A stretch of DNA of 64,000 nt, taken from NCBI GenBank assembly GCA_021414305.1, contig JAIOOS010000023.1, forward strand, positions 99,188 through 163,187, given 5' to 3'. Each line of letters starts with the position of its first letter. The stretch's first letter is position 1. Position numbers and translations under genes: made by a program. The stretch comes from Burkholderiales bacterium (GTDB taxonomy: Bacteria; Pseudomonadota; Gammaproteobacteria; Burkholderiales; Burkholderiaceae_C). The notes under the pieces are model-generated. The model was not told the origin of the DNA, did no database searches, and saw only the letters and a program-made list of their open reading frames with translations. Of this stretch, positions 1 through 10,043 are shown in pieces.

Positions 1-4
1 GCAG

Positions 5-1288
5 ATGCCTGCAAGCACGTATTCCCAGGTCTGGCTTGCCGCCGGAGTGCGCACGCCGTTCGCCAAGGTCGACGGTCCGCTCGCCGCCTTCGATGCCATC
101 GAGCTGTCGGTTCCGGTGGTGCGCCACATGGTCGGCCAGCTCGGCAGCGGCGCTCCCGACTTCGTCGTCTGGGGCAATGTCGTTCCGAACCTCGCCTGGA
201 GCAACATCGCCCGCGAGGTGCTGATGGACGCCGGGGTCGCGCCGACGATTCCTGCGTTCAGCACGGTCATGGCTTGCGGCACGAGCATGGTCGGTGCGTT
301 CGAGGCCGCGGGGATGATCGACGGTCGAAACAGGAACCTCGCCCTCGTCGGCGGCGTCGACAGCCTCAGCCGGGTGCAGATCGGCCTCAGCCAGCCGCTC
401 TCCGACTGGCTTCGCAAGTTCCAGCAGGCGCGTTCGCTCGGCCAGAAGATCGCCCACGTCGCCGACATCAAGGTCGCCGACGTCGGCCTCTACGTTCCGG
501 CGGTGAGCAATCGCACGACCGGCATGAGCATGGGCGAGCACACCGAGATCACGGCCAAGGAGTGGCGCATCGGCCGCCGCGAGCAGGACGAGAACGCCCT
601 GCAGAGCCACCAGCGCGCCAGCGCCGCCTGGGATAGCGGGTTCTTCGCGGATCTCGTGATTCCCCTCGGCGAGGCTCGCCGCGACACGATCCCGCGCAAG
701 GACAGCTCGCTCGAGAAGCTGGCGCGCCTGGCGCCGGTGTTCGACCGCAGCAGCGGGCAGGGAACGATGACCGCCGGCAATTCCTCGCTGCTGACCGACG
801 GCGCCGCGAGCCTGTGGGTGGCCTCGGCCGCGGGCCTGGCCAGGCTGCCCGAAGGCACGCCGCGGGCCCGGCTCGTCGACTGGGAAATCGCCTCGGTCGA
901 CTTCCGGACCGAGGGCCTGCTGATGGCGCCGGCCTATGCGATCCCGAGGCTTCTGGCCCGCAACGGACTGAAGTACGCCGACATCGGCCTGTGGGAGATC
1001 CACGAGGCGTTCTCGGCGCAGGTGCTGTTCCATCTGGCCGCGCTCGAGAGCGCCGCCTTCCTGCGCGACAAGGCCGGCGTCGCGGAAGCGCTCGGCGCGT
1101 TTCCGCGCGAGCGCATGAACCCGAACGGCGGCAGCGTCGCCCTCGGCCATCCGTTCGGCGCCACCGGCGCGCGGATCCTGAGCCAGGCGGTGAAGGAGCT
1201 GGCGGGCCGCCCGGCCGGTGAGCGCGCCATCGTCAGCATCTGCACCGACGGCGGGCAGGGGACGGTGGCGCTGCTCGAAGCGGGCTAG
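5..1288 (+). CDS. acetyl-CoA C-acetyltransferase / 3-ketoacyl-CoA thiolase family
   Basis: Thiolase of 427 residues, the usual length of FadI-type enzymes. The family cleaves 3-ketoacyl-CoA with CoA, or condenses two acyl-CoAs, in the cytoplasm. Seen: N-terminal VRTPFAK, the nucleophilic cysteine at about residue 91 in VMACGTSM, a NEAF-like EIHEAFSAQ, the active-site histidine in GHPFGATG (about 382) and the second cysteine in SICTDGGQG (about 413). The ATG lies four bases from the window edge. It sits ten residues before the first conserved motif, as expected for a complete gene, but an upstream start outside the window cannot be excluded. The substrate is not visible; nearby acyl-CoA ligase and importer genes suggest acid or fatty-acyl catabolism. 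Confidence 0.85.
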   Translation: MPASTYSQVWLAAGVRTPFAKVDGPLAAFDAIELSVPVVRHMVGQLGSGAPDFVVWGNVVPNLAWSNIAREVLMDAGVAPTIPAFSTVMACGTSMVGAFEAAGMIDGRNRNLALVGGVDSLSRVQIGLSQPLSDWLRKFQQARSLGQKIAHVADIKVADVGLYVPAVSNRTTGMSMGEHTEITAKEWRIGRREQDENALQSHQRASAAWDSGFFADLVIPLGEARRDTIPRKDSSLEKLARLAPVFDRSSGQGTMTAGNSSLLTDGAASLWVASAAGLARLPEGTPRARLVDWEIASVDFRTEGLLMAPAYAIPRLLARNGLKYADIGLWEIHEAFSAQVLFHLAALESAAFLRDKAGVAEALGAFPRERMNPNGGSVALGHPFGATGARILSQAVKELAGRPAGERAIVSICTDGGQGTVALLEAG

Positions 1289-1298
1289 CTCCGCCCGA

Positions 1299-1332
1299 GG
1301 GAGACCGACGCCGTCGGCGGTCCCGTTGTTTT
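1299..1332. terminator. candidate terminator hairpin between convergent genes
   Basis: A GC-rich imperfect hairpin (outer arms GGGA/TCCC, inner CCGA/TCGG) is followed by GTTGTTTTAT. It lies between the stop of the thiolase gene and the stop of the convergent glyoxalase-fold gene. The stem has an internal mismatch, so the call is only moderate. Confidence 0.35.
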
Positions 1333-2005
1333 ATCCGAGGGAGTCGACGTGCAGCGCCGCGTCTCGGGCCGCTTCCTCGGCCGTCGCGCCGCGCTCGCGG
1401 GCGACCATGTAGGCGGCGTACCACGTCGACCAGTGGTGCTTCGGCGCGGTCGGCTCGTACTGGCCATGGTGCTCCTCGGTCTCCTGGAGAAGCGCCGTCA
1501 GGGTGGCGACGTTCGTGCCGCCCAGTCCCCGTCCGGGGAGTCGCGTCCTGATCTCCTGGAGCATCCAGCCGTTGCCGTCAGGATCGCTGAACGATGCCCA
1601 CGAGCGGTAGGAATTGCCCTGAGGGTCGGGCCCCGGCAGGCGCCCTTGCGTGCCGGTGACCTGGAGGCCGCCGTCGAAGTGAAACACCTCGCTGACGTCG
1701 ACGTCGCGCCCGACCAGCTCGGCGCGTGCGGCCTGGACGTCTTCGACGACCAGGAACGATCCCTGCAGCGAGCCCGGCGCGGCGCTCGTGATTCCCTTGC
1801 CGAAGAGGATCGAGCACGGAGAACCCGGCGGCGTCATCTGCACGACGCGCCAGCCTGCGTCGTTGGCGAAGTCGGCGTCGAGCCGCCAGCCCAGCTGGCC
1901 GTAGAAGCGCTTGGCACGATCGACGTCGGCCACCGGAACGATCACGACCTCGAGCTTCAGGTCGATCGAGGCGGCGGCTCGCTGGCGGGGGGATGGGGCG
2001 CTCAT
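1331..2005 (-). CDS. VOC (glyoxalase-fold) family protein
   Basis: 224-residue protein with one vicinal-oxygen-chelate domain: the strand LKLEVVIVPVADVDRAKRFY opens it and FSDPDGNGWMLQEI closes it at about residue 150. A C-terminal helical tail (HHWSTWYAAYMVARERG) is shared with many uncharacterised VOC proteins. The family includes glyoxalases, dioxygenases and resistance proteins, and the reaction here is unknown. The ATG at 2005 was chosen because the VOC domain starts about 18 residues later and sequence upstream of it is not VOC-like. It lies 20 bp downstream of the DoxX gene on the same strand, so the two are probably co-transcribed. Confidence 0.75.
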   Translation of the reverse strand: MSAPSPRQRAAASIDLKLEVVIVPVADVDRAKRFYGQLGWRLDADFANDAGWRVVQMTPPGSPCSILFGKGITSAAPGSLQGSFLVVEDVQAARAELVGRDVDVSEVFHFDGGLQVTGTQGRLPGPDPQGNSYRSWASFSDPDGNGWMLQEIRTRLPGRGLGGTNVATLTALLQETEEHHGQYEPTAPKHHWSTWYAAYMVARERGATAEEAARDAALHVDSLG

Positions 2006-2025
2006 GGCGACCTCCTTGGCTGCGT

Positions 2026-2490
2026 TCAGGGGGTGTGACGAGGGACGAGGAGGGCGTCGAGGCTCCAGGGCCCGGGCCCGGCCAGCATCACGACGGCCAG
2101 ACCGATGCAGTAGAGCGCCTCGGGCAGGTAGAGCAGGTCGCCGAGCCAGTCGGCGCGATTGATCGGCTGCCAGGTCGTGACGCGCTTGCTGGCGTCCAGC
2201 ACGACGGCGCCGAGGCAGACGACGAACAGGCCGAACGCCGCCAGCGCCGACAGCAGGCCGACGAGGAGCGCGCAGCCGGCGCCGAATTCCACCCCGGGCA
2301 CCAGCCACTGCATGACCGGCACGGCGCGCACGCCGTCGTCCTGCAGCGTGCGCGTCAGGGTCGCGTGTCGGGAGGCATTGAACAGCTTGTGGTAGCCGCT
2401 GATGGCGAAGAACGTGCCGAGCGCCACCCGGTTGAGCGTGAGCGCGGCGTTGGGCGCGTCGGCACCGAAGGCGATGAGCGAGGCATCCAT
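2026..2490 (-). CDS. DoxX family membrane protein
   Basis: 154-residue integral membrane protein with about four hydrophobic segments. The first contains the DoxX-type signature ALTLNRVALGTFFAISGYHK, followed by helices with VEFGAGCALLVGLLSALAAFG and a last one near LPEALYCIGLAVVMLAGPG. DoxX proteins are inner-membrane proteins of uncertain role, linked in some bacteria to thiol or oxidative stress. The ATG at 2490 precedes the first helix by about 17 residues; the open frame further upstream is Arg/Pro-rich and not membrane-like. Probably the first gene of an operon with the following VOC gene. Confidence 0.75.
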   Translation of the reverse strand: MDASLIAFGADAPNAALTLNRVALGTFFAISGYHKLFNASRHATLTRTLQDDGVRAVPVMQWLVPGVEFGAGCALLVGLLSALAAFGLFVVCLGAVVLDASKRVTTWQPINRADWLGDLLYLPEALYCIGLAVVMLAGPGPWSLDALLVPRHTP

Positions 2491-2596
2491 GGGGACGCCA
2501 TGACAGCAGACGCAGGACCTCGGGTCGATTGCACGATGGTGTTGGCCGATACCTTGGTATCGGTCCGCCTCGAACGCGGGTCGTCGAGGTCGGGCC

Positions 2597-3676
2597 TCAG
2601 GCCGCCGCGAGGCGATACCAGGCGACGCCGTCGGCATCTAGCGAGCGCGTCGCCTCGCCGCGCTGCACCAGGTGGTTCAGGCAGGCGATGCCCTCGCCGG
2701 TGGCCATGCCGAGCAGCGGCACGTCGCTCTCGCCGATCGGCCGGGCGAAGAGCGCGCTGAACACGTCGACCGCCCGCTTCGGCTCGGCGAGCGAGCGGCG
2801 CAGCCGCCTGAGCGCCGTCTCCTGGCCGCGGGCCAGCGCGTCGATGCGCGCATGCAGGCCGCGGAAGCACTCGTTGTGCGCCGGCAGCACCAGCACGTCG
2901 TCGGGAACCTCACGCCTGAGCTTGGCCAGCGAGTCCAGCCAGTTGCTCATCGGGTCGGCGTCGGGCTCGGTCGGATGCACCGAGACGTTCGACGAGATCC
3001 GCGGCAGGACCTGGTCGCCCGAGATCAGGACCTTCAGTTCGGGGCAGTACAGACAGGCGTGCTCCGGCGAGTGGCCGCTGCCGACGACGACGCGCCAGGT
3101 GTTGGCGCCGATCTGCAGCTCCTCGCCGTCGCGAATCCGCCGGTAGCTGTCGGGCAGGGCGTGGATGTGCTTGCCGAAGTTGCCGAAGCGGGCGCGGTAG
3201 GTCTCGATCGCCGCCGCGCCCCAGCCGGCGCGGCGGAAGAACTCGATCGCGTCGTCGGGCGCCTCGCGGCCGGTGTCGGAGACCATGACGCGGCAGGTCA
3301 GGTACTCGAGCCGCGTCATCCACAGGCGCACGCCGAACCTGCGCGTCATCCAGCCGGCCATGCCGACGTGATCGGGATGCATGTGGGTCACGAACACCCG
3401 CGTCAGCGGCCGCTCGTCGGGCGAGTTGGCGAAGACCTCGCGCCAGACGAGGACGGTTTCCTCGTTGCGCACGCCGGTGTCGACGATCGCCCAGCCGTCG
3501 CCGTCGTCGAGCGCCCACAGGTTGATGTGGTTGAGCGCGTAGGGCAGGGGCATGCGGATCCAGTGCACCCCGGGGGCCACCTCGAGCGCCTGGCCGCGCG
3601 CCGGCGGCCCTGCGAACGGGTAGACCAGGGTCGGCTTCGCCGCCGTGTCGGAGTCCTGCAGGCCATCCATCGTCAT
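2597..3676 (-). CDS. metallo-beta-lactamase-fold hydrolase
   Basis: About 359 residues from the ATG at 3676. The metal-binding motif THMHPDHVG is at about residues 97-105, with later histidines in VGSGHSPEHACL and an aspartate in ISGDQVLP, the ligand order of glyoxalase-II-like hydrolases. A helical C-terminal extension (about 290-359) is typical of the multidrug-resistance-like/hydroxyacyl-thioester hydrolase subgroup. Start uncertain: in-frame ATGs also occur at 3670, 3691 and 3700; 3676 has the best upstream GGTGA. Convergent-side neighbour of DoxX and divergent from the ABC importer starting at 3805. Substrate unknown; a CoA- or glutathione-thioester is plausible from context only. Confidence 0.75.
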   Translation of the reverse strand: MTMDGLQDSDTAAKPTLVYPFAGPPARGQALEVAPGVHWIRMPLPYALNHINLWALDDGDGWAIVDTGVRNEETVLVWREVFANSPDERPLTRVFVTHMHPDHVGMAGWMTRRFGVRLWMTRLEYLTCRVMVSDTGREAPDDAIEFFRRAGWGAAAIETYRARFGNFGKHIHALPDSYRRIRDGEELQIGANTWRVVVGSGHSPEHACLYCPELKVLISGDQVLPRISSNVSVHPTEPDADPMSNWLDSLAKLRREVPDDVLVLPAHNECFRGLHARIDALARGQETALRRLRRSLAEPKRAVDVFSALFARPIGESDVPLLGMATGEGIACLNHLVQRGEATRSLDADGVAWYRLAAA

Positions 3677-3804
3677 GCTCGCTTTCACCATGGGCTGCAT
3701 CGGGGGTAAACACTGCCGCCTGCGCCGTTGCGGCCCCCCGGCCGCGTCGCAATACTTGCACGCGGCACCCTGATCGCCGGCAGGAAACACACAGGAGACA
3801 TCGT

Positions 3805-5115
3805 ATGACGAACCGATCTTCGGCGAGCGTGGGCGCGCAACGCTGCGCCATCGCCCTCGCGACCTTGCTGGCCTCGGCCGGCGCGACCGCCCAGGACATC
3901 TTCAAGGTCGGCATCGTCAGCTTCCTCTCGGGCCAGGCGGCCGAGAGCTTCGGCATTCCCGCGGTCAACGGCGCCAAGGTGCTGGTCGACGCCTTCAACA
4001 AGGGCGCCGCGCCGGCGCCGTACAACAAGGCCGGCTTCGGCGGCATGAAGATCGAGGCGATCTACGTCGACGAGAACGGCGGCGCGACCAAGCAGGTGCA
4101 GGAGCTGAGAAACCTGTACGACCGCGAGAAGGTTGACGCCGTCGTCGGCTACGTCGGCTCGGGCGACTGCCTCGCGGTCGCGCCCGCCGCCGAGGAAATG
4201 AAGAAGTTCCTCCTCCTCTACGACTGCGGCACGCCGCGCATCTTCGAGGACGGCAAGTACGAGTACGTGTTCCGCACGGCGGCGCACGCGACCATGGACA
4301 ACGTCGCCTTGGCGCGCTACCTGAAGGCGAAGAACGTCAAGGCCGACACCTTCAACATGATCAACCAGGACTACGCCTGGGGCCAGGACTCGAAGAAGGA
4401 CTTCACCTGGGCGATGGAGAAGCTCTACCCCAACGCGAAGGCCGGCGAGGACCAGCTGCCGAAGTTCGGCGCCGGCCAGTACGGCACCGAGATCTCGGCG
4501 CTGATGGCCAAGACGGCCGACGTCACCCATTCCAGCCTCTGGGGCGGCGACCTGCAGGCCTTCATCCTGCAGGCGGCGCCGCGCGGCCTGTTCCAGCGTA
4601 CGCAGGTGGTGTTCTCGGCCGCCGACCACGTGCTGCCCGGCCTCGGCGAGAAGATGCCGAACGGCGTGATCCTCGGCGCCCGCGGCGCCTACGGCCTGAT
4701 GTCGCCCAAGTCGGCGCTGAACGACTGGTGGTGGGACCTCTATTCGAAGGCCTACAACGTCTACCCGGTGCAGGCCCCGTACCGCATGGTGCAGGCGCTG
4801 CTCGGCCTGAAGCTCGCGGCCGAGAAGGCGATGGCCGCCAACGGCGGCAAGAAGCCGACGCACGAGCAGCTCGCCGCCGCGCTGAAGGACCTGGAGTGGG
4901 ATTCGCCCGCCGGCCGCATCCGCATGGCGCTCGGCAACGGCCACCAGGCGGTGCAGGACACGGCGATTGGCAAGACGCGCTACGACGCGGCGAAGAAGAT
5001 GGTGGTGCTCGACGACATCGTTCGCTTCCCGGCCGACTGCGTGAATCCGCCCGCCACCATGAAATCCGAGGACTGGATCAAGGCCGGCTTCCCGGGGGCC
5101 AAGGGCTGTCCCTGA
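3805..5115 (+). CDS. branched-chain amino-acid-type ABC transporter substrate-binding protein
   Basis: 436-residue periplasmic binding protein of the LivJ/LivK (Peripla_BP_6) type. A signal peptide spans about residues 1-29 (hydrophobic AIALATLLASAGATA), and the mature part begins FKVGIVSFLSGQAA, the first strand of the fold. It captures the ligand in the periplasm and delivers it to the two permeases that follow within 13 bp. The ligand cannot be read from sequence: this family takes branched-chain amino acids, amides, urea and many aromatic or aliphatic acids. The acyl-CoA ligase at the end of the same operon argues for a carboxylic acid rather than an amino acid. Confidence 0.85.
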   Translation: MTNRSSASVGAQRCAIALATLLASAGATAQDIFKVGIVSFLSGQAAESFGIPAVNGAKVLVDAFNKGAAPAPYNKAGFGGMKIEAIYVDENGGATKQVQELRNLYDREKVDAVVGYVGSGDCLAVAPAAEEMKKFLLLYDCGTPRIFEDGKYEYVFRTAAHATMDNVALARYLKAKNVKADTFNMINQDYAWGQDSKKDFTWAMEKLYPNAKAGEDQLPKFGAGQYGTEISALMAKTADVTHSSLWGGDLQAFILQAAPRGLFQRTQVVFSAADHVLPGLGEKMPNGVILGARGAYGLMSPKSALNDWWWDLYSKAYNVYPVQAPYRMVQALLGLKLAAEKAMAANGGKKPTHEQLAAALKDLEWDSPAGRIRMALGNGHQAVQDTAIGKTRYDAAKKMVVLDDIVRFPADCVNPPATMKSEDWIKAGFPGAKGCP

Positions 5116-5127
5116 GCCGGAGCCGGC

Positions 5128-6024
5128 ATGCAGACGGCGGTCACGATCCTCGTCGACGGCCTGACGTACGCGTCGTGGCTGTTCATCGTCGCGCTCGGGC
5201 TGACGCTGGTGTTCGGCGTGCTGAAGATCCTCAACATCGCCCACGGCAGCTTCTATGCGCTCGGCGCCTATGCGGCGGCGAGCTTCGTCGGCTGGGGCGC
5301 CTCGCTGAAGTGGGCGCCGGGGTTCTCGATCGTCGCGATGCTGCTCGCCGCCGTCGCCGTGGCGGTGGTGGTCGCGCCGCTGACCGAGCGGGCGCTGCTG
5401 CGCTTCTTCTACGGACGCGACGAGGTGCTGCTGGTGCTCGTGACCTACGCCCTGTTTCTGATCATGGAGGACGTGACCAAGCTCGTCTGGGGCGCCAACC
5501 CGTACTACGTGTCCGAGCCCTACGCCCTGTTCGGCAACGTCAGCTTCGGCAGCCAGACCTGGGTCGGCTATGACTTCGCGCTGGTGGCGCTGGCCGTCGT
5601 CGTCGGCGTCGCGGTCTGGTGGGTGCTCAACCGCACCCGCGTCGGCAAGGTCACGCTGGCGGTGATCCACAGCGCCGAGATCGCCTCGAGCATGGGCGTG
5701 AACGTCTCGCGCGTGTACATGGGCGCGTTCTCGGTCGGCATCTTCCTCGCCGCGCTCGGCGGCGCCTTCACCGCGCCGATGATCTCGGTCCAGCCGGGCG
5801 TCTCGGTCGGCGTGATCATCGTCTCGTTCGCGGTCGTGATCATCGGCGGCCTGGGCAGCATCCAGGGGGCGGCCATCGGCGCGCTGATCGTCGGCCTGGC
5901 GCGCTCGTTCGCCGTCCACGTCGCGCCGGTGGCCGAGCTGTTCTCGATCTACGTCGTGATGGCCGTCGTGCTGATGTTCCGGCCCGAAGGACTCTTCCAG
6001 CGCACCCAGGCGCGCCGGATCTGA
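5128..6024 (+). CDS. ABC transporter permease, LivH type
   Basis: 298-residue inner-membrane permease of the branched-chain amino-acid family. N-terminal YASWLFIVALGLTLVFGVLK and ILNIAHGSFYALGAY are the typical first helices of LivH proteins, and the cytoplasmic coupling region follows TRVGKVTLAVIHSAEIASSMGV at about residue 172. It forms half of the transmembrane channel with the next gene. The stop overlaps the next start (ATGA at 6021-6024 region), which indicates translational coupling. An ATG 12 bp after the binding-protein stop fixes the start. Confidence 0.87.
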   Translation: MQTAVTILVDGLTYASWLFIVALGLTLVFGVLKILNIAHGSFYALGAYAAASFVGWGASLKWAPGFSIVAMLLAAVAVAVVVAPLTERALLRFFYGRDEVLLVLVTYALFLIMEDVTKLVWGANPYYVSEPYALFGNVSFGSQTWVGYDFALVALAVVVGVAVWWVLNRTRVGKVTLAVIHSAEIASSMGVNVSRVYMGAFSVGIFLAALGGAFTAPMISVQPGVSVGVIIVSFAVVIIGGLGSIQGAAIGALIVGLARSFAVHVAPVAELFSIYVVMAVVLMFRPEGLFQRTQARRI

Positions 6025-6946
6025 TGAGGCATGCCGCGACCGCGCTCGCCGCGTTCGCGCTGCTCGCGCTCGTCGCCTGGTTCCTGCCCAAGTGGCTCAC
6101 CTTCCTGCTGACGATGGCGGCCGGCAACGGCCTGGTCTCGCTCGGCATCGTCGCGCTGATGCGTGGCGGCGTCGTGCCGTTCGGCCAGGGCATGGTGTTC
6201 GCGGCCGGCGGCTACGCGGCGGCGCTGCTCTACAACCGGCTCGGCTTCACCGACGCGATCGGCCTGGCGCTGGCCGGCGGCCTGGCCGCGGTGCTGATCG
6301 CGGCGCCGTTCGCGCCGCTGCTCTCGCGCTACCGCGGCATCTTCTTCGCGATGCTGACGCTGGCCCTGTCGATGGTGGTCTATGGCCTCTTGATGAAGCT
6401 CGACGCGTTCGGCGGCTCCGACGGCTTCAACCTCGGCCGCCCGACGCTCCTCGGCTGGAAGCTGCCCGACGAGCGGGTCGGCTTCATCCTCTTTCTCGTC
6501 ACCGCCGGCTTCGCCGTGACGCTGGCGGCGCTGGCGCGCATCTACTTCGACAGCACCCGCGGCCTCGTCACCCTGGCGGCGCGGGAGAACGAGCTGCGGG
6601 TCGAGTACCTCGGCGGCTCGGTCCGCCAGGCGATGGCGATCAACTTCGTGCTCGCGGCGTTCTGCGGCGGCCTGGGCGGCGCGCTCGTCGTCATGGCGCT
6701 CGGCCACATCGAGCCGAACTTCAGCTTCTGGACGACTTCGGGCGAGTTCGTCTTCGTCGCCATCCTGGCCGGCTGGCACAGCGTGGTCGCGGTGTTCGTC
6801 GCCAGCACGGTGCTCGAGGTCGTGCGTTCGTTCTCGAGCTCGTACTTCCCGAACACCTGGCAGCTCGCGCTCGGCCTCTTCCTGCTGCTCGTGATCCGCT
6901 TCCTGCCGAGAGGCATCGGCTCGCTCTGGCAACGGGAGGGCCGCTG

Positions 6947-6947
<1 letters not shown>
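6024..6947 (+). CDS. ABC transporter permease, LivM type
   Basis: 307-residue polytopic permease, partner of the LivH-type protein. Hydrophobic segments run from residue 5 onward; the loop GIVALMRGGVVPFGQGMVFA matches the family's conserved first cytoplasmic region, and LVTLAARENELRVEYLGG is the coupling loop that contacts the ATPases. Starts within the stop of the previous permease and its own TGA overlaps the ATG of the ATPase gene at 6947, so all five transporter genes form one transcription unit. Slightly shorter than classical LivM, lacking its long N-terminal extension. Confidence 0.85.
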
Positions 6948-7702
<755 letters not shown>

Positions 7703-7712
7703 GGCGAAAGCG

Positions 7713-8366
7713 ATGCTGCAGATCGAGTCGCTGCACGTCAGCATCCAGAGCGTCGAGGCGCTGCGCGGGCTGAGCCTCGCGGTGCCCGACGGCGCCATGG
7801 TCGGCCTGGTCGGGCGCAACGGCGCGGGCAAGACCACGCTGATGCGAAGCGTGATGGGCCACCTGCCGATCCGCTCGGGCTCGATCGTCTTCGACGGGCA
7901 GGACCTCGGCGCGCTGCCGGCGCATCGACGCGCCGCGCTCGGCGTGGGCTACATGCCGGAAGACCGCGGCCTGGTGCCCGAACTCACGGTCGAGGAGAAC
8001 ATCCTGGTGCCGGTCTGGGTGAGCCGGGTGCTGCGCGCCGAGGAGCGGCTGGCGCTGGTCTACCGGGTGCTGCCCGAGCTGATGGAGATGCGCGAACGGC
8101 GCGCGCTGCTGCTCTCGGGCGGGCAGCAGAAGCTCGTCGCCCTGGCGCGCGCCCTAGCCGTCGGCACGCGCCTGCTCCTGCTCGACGAGCCGTTCGAGGG
8201 CGTCGCGCCGGTGCTCTCGAAGCGCCTCGCCGACGTGATCGCCGGCCTGAAGGGCAGCGCGGTCTCGGTGCTGATCGCGCAGAGCGACCTGAACCATGCG
8301 CGCCGCCTGGTCGATCACGAGGTGGTGATCGAGCGCGGCGCGAACGCCGCCGCCGTGCCGGCCTGA
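7713..8366 (+). CDS. ABC transporter ATP-binding protein, LivF type
   Basis: 217-residue second ATPase of the importer. Walker A GRNGAGKTT is at about residues 35-43, the signature is canonical (LLLSGGQQKLVALARAL), and Walker B RLLLLDEPFEGVAP follows. The Q-loop region contains GVGYMPEDRGLVPELTVEEN, typical of LivF. It is shorter than most LivF proteins (about 230-240 residues) by a trimmed C-terminus. It pairs with the LivG-type protein to form the nucleotide-binding heterodimer. The acyl-CoA ligase starts 6 bp after its stop, suggesting that the imported acid is activated by a product of the same transcript. Confidence 0.86.
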   Translation: MLQIESLHVSIQSVEALRGLSLAVPDGAMVGLVGRNGAGKTTLMRSVMGHLPIRSGSIVFDGQDLGALPAHRRAALGVGYMPEDRGLVPELTVEENILVPVWVSRVLRAEERLALVYRVLPELMEMRERRALLLSGGQQKLVALARALAVGTRLLLLDEPFEGVAPVLSKRLADVIAGLKGSAVSVLIAQSDLNHARRLVDHEVVIERGANAAAVPA

Positions 8367-8372
8367 GGCGCG

Positions 8373-9947
8373 ATGAACCCCTGGCACGCGCATCCGGTGC
8401 CGGCGATCCGCTCCGAGGCGCTGTACGGCGACCGCCTCGTGCGCTGCTTCGCCGCGCGACCCGCCGGACTGCACGACATGTTCGAGGGGTCGAGGGCGCA
8501 GCGCGGCGAGCACGAGGCCCTCGTCCACGAAGGCCGGCGCTGGACCTATGCGCAGGCGGGCGCAGAAGCCGACCGCGTGGCGGCCGGACTCGCCGCCCGC
8601 GGCATCGTTGCCGGCGACCGGGTGCTGATGCTGCTCTCGAACCGGCCGGAATTCCTGTTCGTGCTGCTGGCCCTGCAGCGGCTCGGCGCGATCGCCGTGC
8701 CGGTGGGCGTCCGCGAGCCTCGGCTCGGGCTGGCCTTCATCGCCGGTCAGTGCGGCGCCATCGGCATCGTCTTCGACGACGAGCTCGCCGAGCGCGTGCC
8801 GCTGCCCGGCGAGGCGCCGGCCCTTGCCTTGCGGCTGGCGGCCTCGGCCCTGGCCGCGTGGGGCCCGGGCGGCGAAGCCGCGCTGGCCGCGGCGGACCGG
8901 CCGGAGACCGACACCGCGGTGATCCTCTACACCTCGGGCACCACCGGCCGGCCGAAGGGCGCGATGCTCACGCACCTGTCGATCGCGCACAGCGTGCTGC
9001 ACTACGAGGCCTGCATGCGCCTGGGCGCCGACGACCGCTCGGCGCTCGCCGTTCCGACGAGCCATGTCACGGGGCTGATCGCCATCATCGCCGCGATGTG
9101 GCACGTCGGCGGCACGGTGGTCGTCGTCCCCGAGTTCAAGGCCGGGCCATTCGTGCAGATGCTGGCCCGCGAGCGGATCACCCACACCCTGCTCGTGCCG
9201 GCGATGTATCGCCTCTGCCTCATGAGCGAAACCTTCGCGCGTGAGGATCTCTCGCGCTGGCGTGTCGGCGGGTACGGTGGCGCGCCGATGCCCGAGGCGA
9301 CGATCCACGCCCTCGCCGAGCGGCTGCCGCGTCTCACGCTGCTCAATGCCTACGGCGCCACCGAGACCACCTCGCCGGCGACGCTGATGCCGCATGGCCC
9401 GGCCGAGGGCCAGGCCGACTCGGTCGGCGTGCCGCTGCCCTGCGCCGACATCCGCGTGATCGACGAGGCGGGCCGCGAGCTGCCCGCCGGAGAAACGGGC
9501 GAACTGTGGATCGGCGGACCGATGGTCGTGCCCGGCTACTGGGCCAACCCGGAGGCGACGGCGGCGTCGTTCACCGCCGGCTACTGGCACTCGGGCGACC
9601 TGGGATCCATCGACGCCCGGGGCTACGTGCGCATCTTCGACCGCAAGAAGGACATGCTCAATCGCGGCGGCTTCAAGGTCTATTCCGTCGAGGTGGAAAA
9701 CGTGCTGATGGCCTGGTCCGGCGTGGTCGAGGCGGCGGTGATCGGCGTGCCTTGCCCGGTGCTCGGCGAGCGCGTGCATGCTGCGGTCTACGCGCCCGGC
9801 ATCGAAGCCGACGACGCCGGCCTGCGCGCTCATTGCGCCGCTTGCCTGGCCGATTACAAGGTGCCGGAGACGATCGCCTGGCGAAGCGAGCCGCTGCCGC
9901 GCAATGCCAACGGCAAGGTCATGAAGCGGCTGCTGCGCGACGCCTGA
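8373..9947 (+). CDS. AMP-forming acyl-CoA ligase
   Basis: 524-residue adenylate-forming enzyme. It activates a carboxylic acid to acyl-AMP and then to the CoA thioester. Seen: P-loop-like YTSGTTGRPKG at about residue 190, adenine-binding motif NAYGATETT (about 325), the A8 hinge region GDLGSIDARGYVRIFDRKKDM with NRGGFKVYSVEVEN, and the catalytic lysine in PRNANGKVMK near the C-terminus. Length and motif set fit medium- or long-chain and aromatic acyl-CoA ligases; specificity cannot be told. Last gene of the importer operon, 6 bp after the LivF-type gene, so its substrate is probably the transported ligand (inference). Confidence 0.85.
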   Translation: MNPWHAHPVPAIRSEALYGDRLVRCFAARPAGLHDMFEGSRAQRGEHEALVHEGRRWTYAQAGAEADRVAAGLAARGIVAGDRVLMLLSNRPEFLFVLLALQRLGAIAVPVGVREPRLGLAFIAGQCGAIGIVFDDELAERVPLPGEAPALALRLAASALAAWGPGGEAALAAADRPETDTAVILYTSGTTGRPKGAMLTHLSIAHSVLHYEACMRLGADDRSALAVPTSHVTGLIAIIAAMWHVGGTVVVVPEFKAGPFVQMLARERITHTLLVPAMYRLCLMSETFAREDLSRWRVGGYGGAPMPEATIHALAERLPRLTLLNAYGATETTSPATLMPHGPAEGQADSVGVPLPCADIRVIDEAGRELPAGETGELWIGGPMVVPGYWANPEATAASFTAGYWHSGDLGSIDARGYVRIFDRKKDMLNRGGFKVYSVEVENVLMAWSGVVEAAVIGVPCPVLGERVHAAVYAPGIEADDAGLRAHCAACLADYKVPETIAWRSEPLPRNANGKVMKRLLRDA

Positions 9948-10043
9948 GCCCGGCCCCGGCGTCCGCCGCCGACGTGGCCGCACCTTGATGCGCGTCAAGG
10001 CGGCGCCTGCAGCGCGACCCAGAATGGATCGACTGCCGCTTCG

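Noticed and set aside
1299..1332. Strong rho-independent terminator
   Set aside because: The stem contains a mismatch and the T-run is interrupted; kept only as a low-confidence candidate.
3685..5919. 744-codon open frame on the minus strand opposite the importer genes
   Set aside because: Arg/Asp/His-rich repetitive translation without domains, lying opposite genes with clear family matches; a by-product of high GC at third positions.
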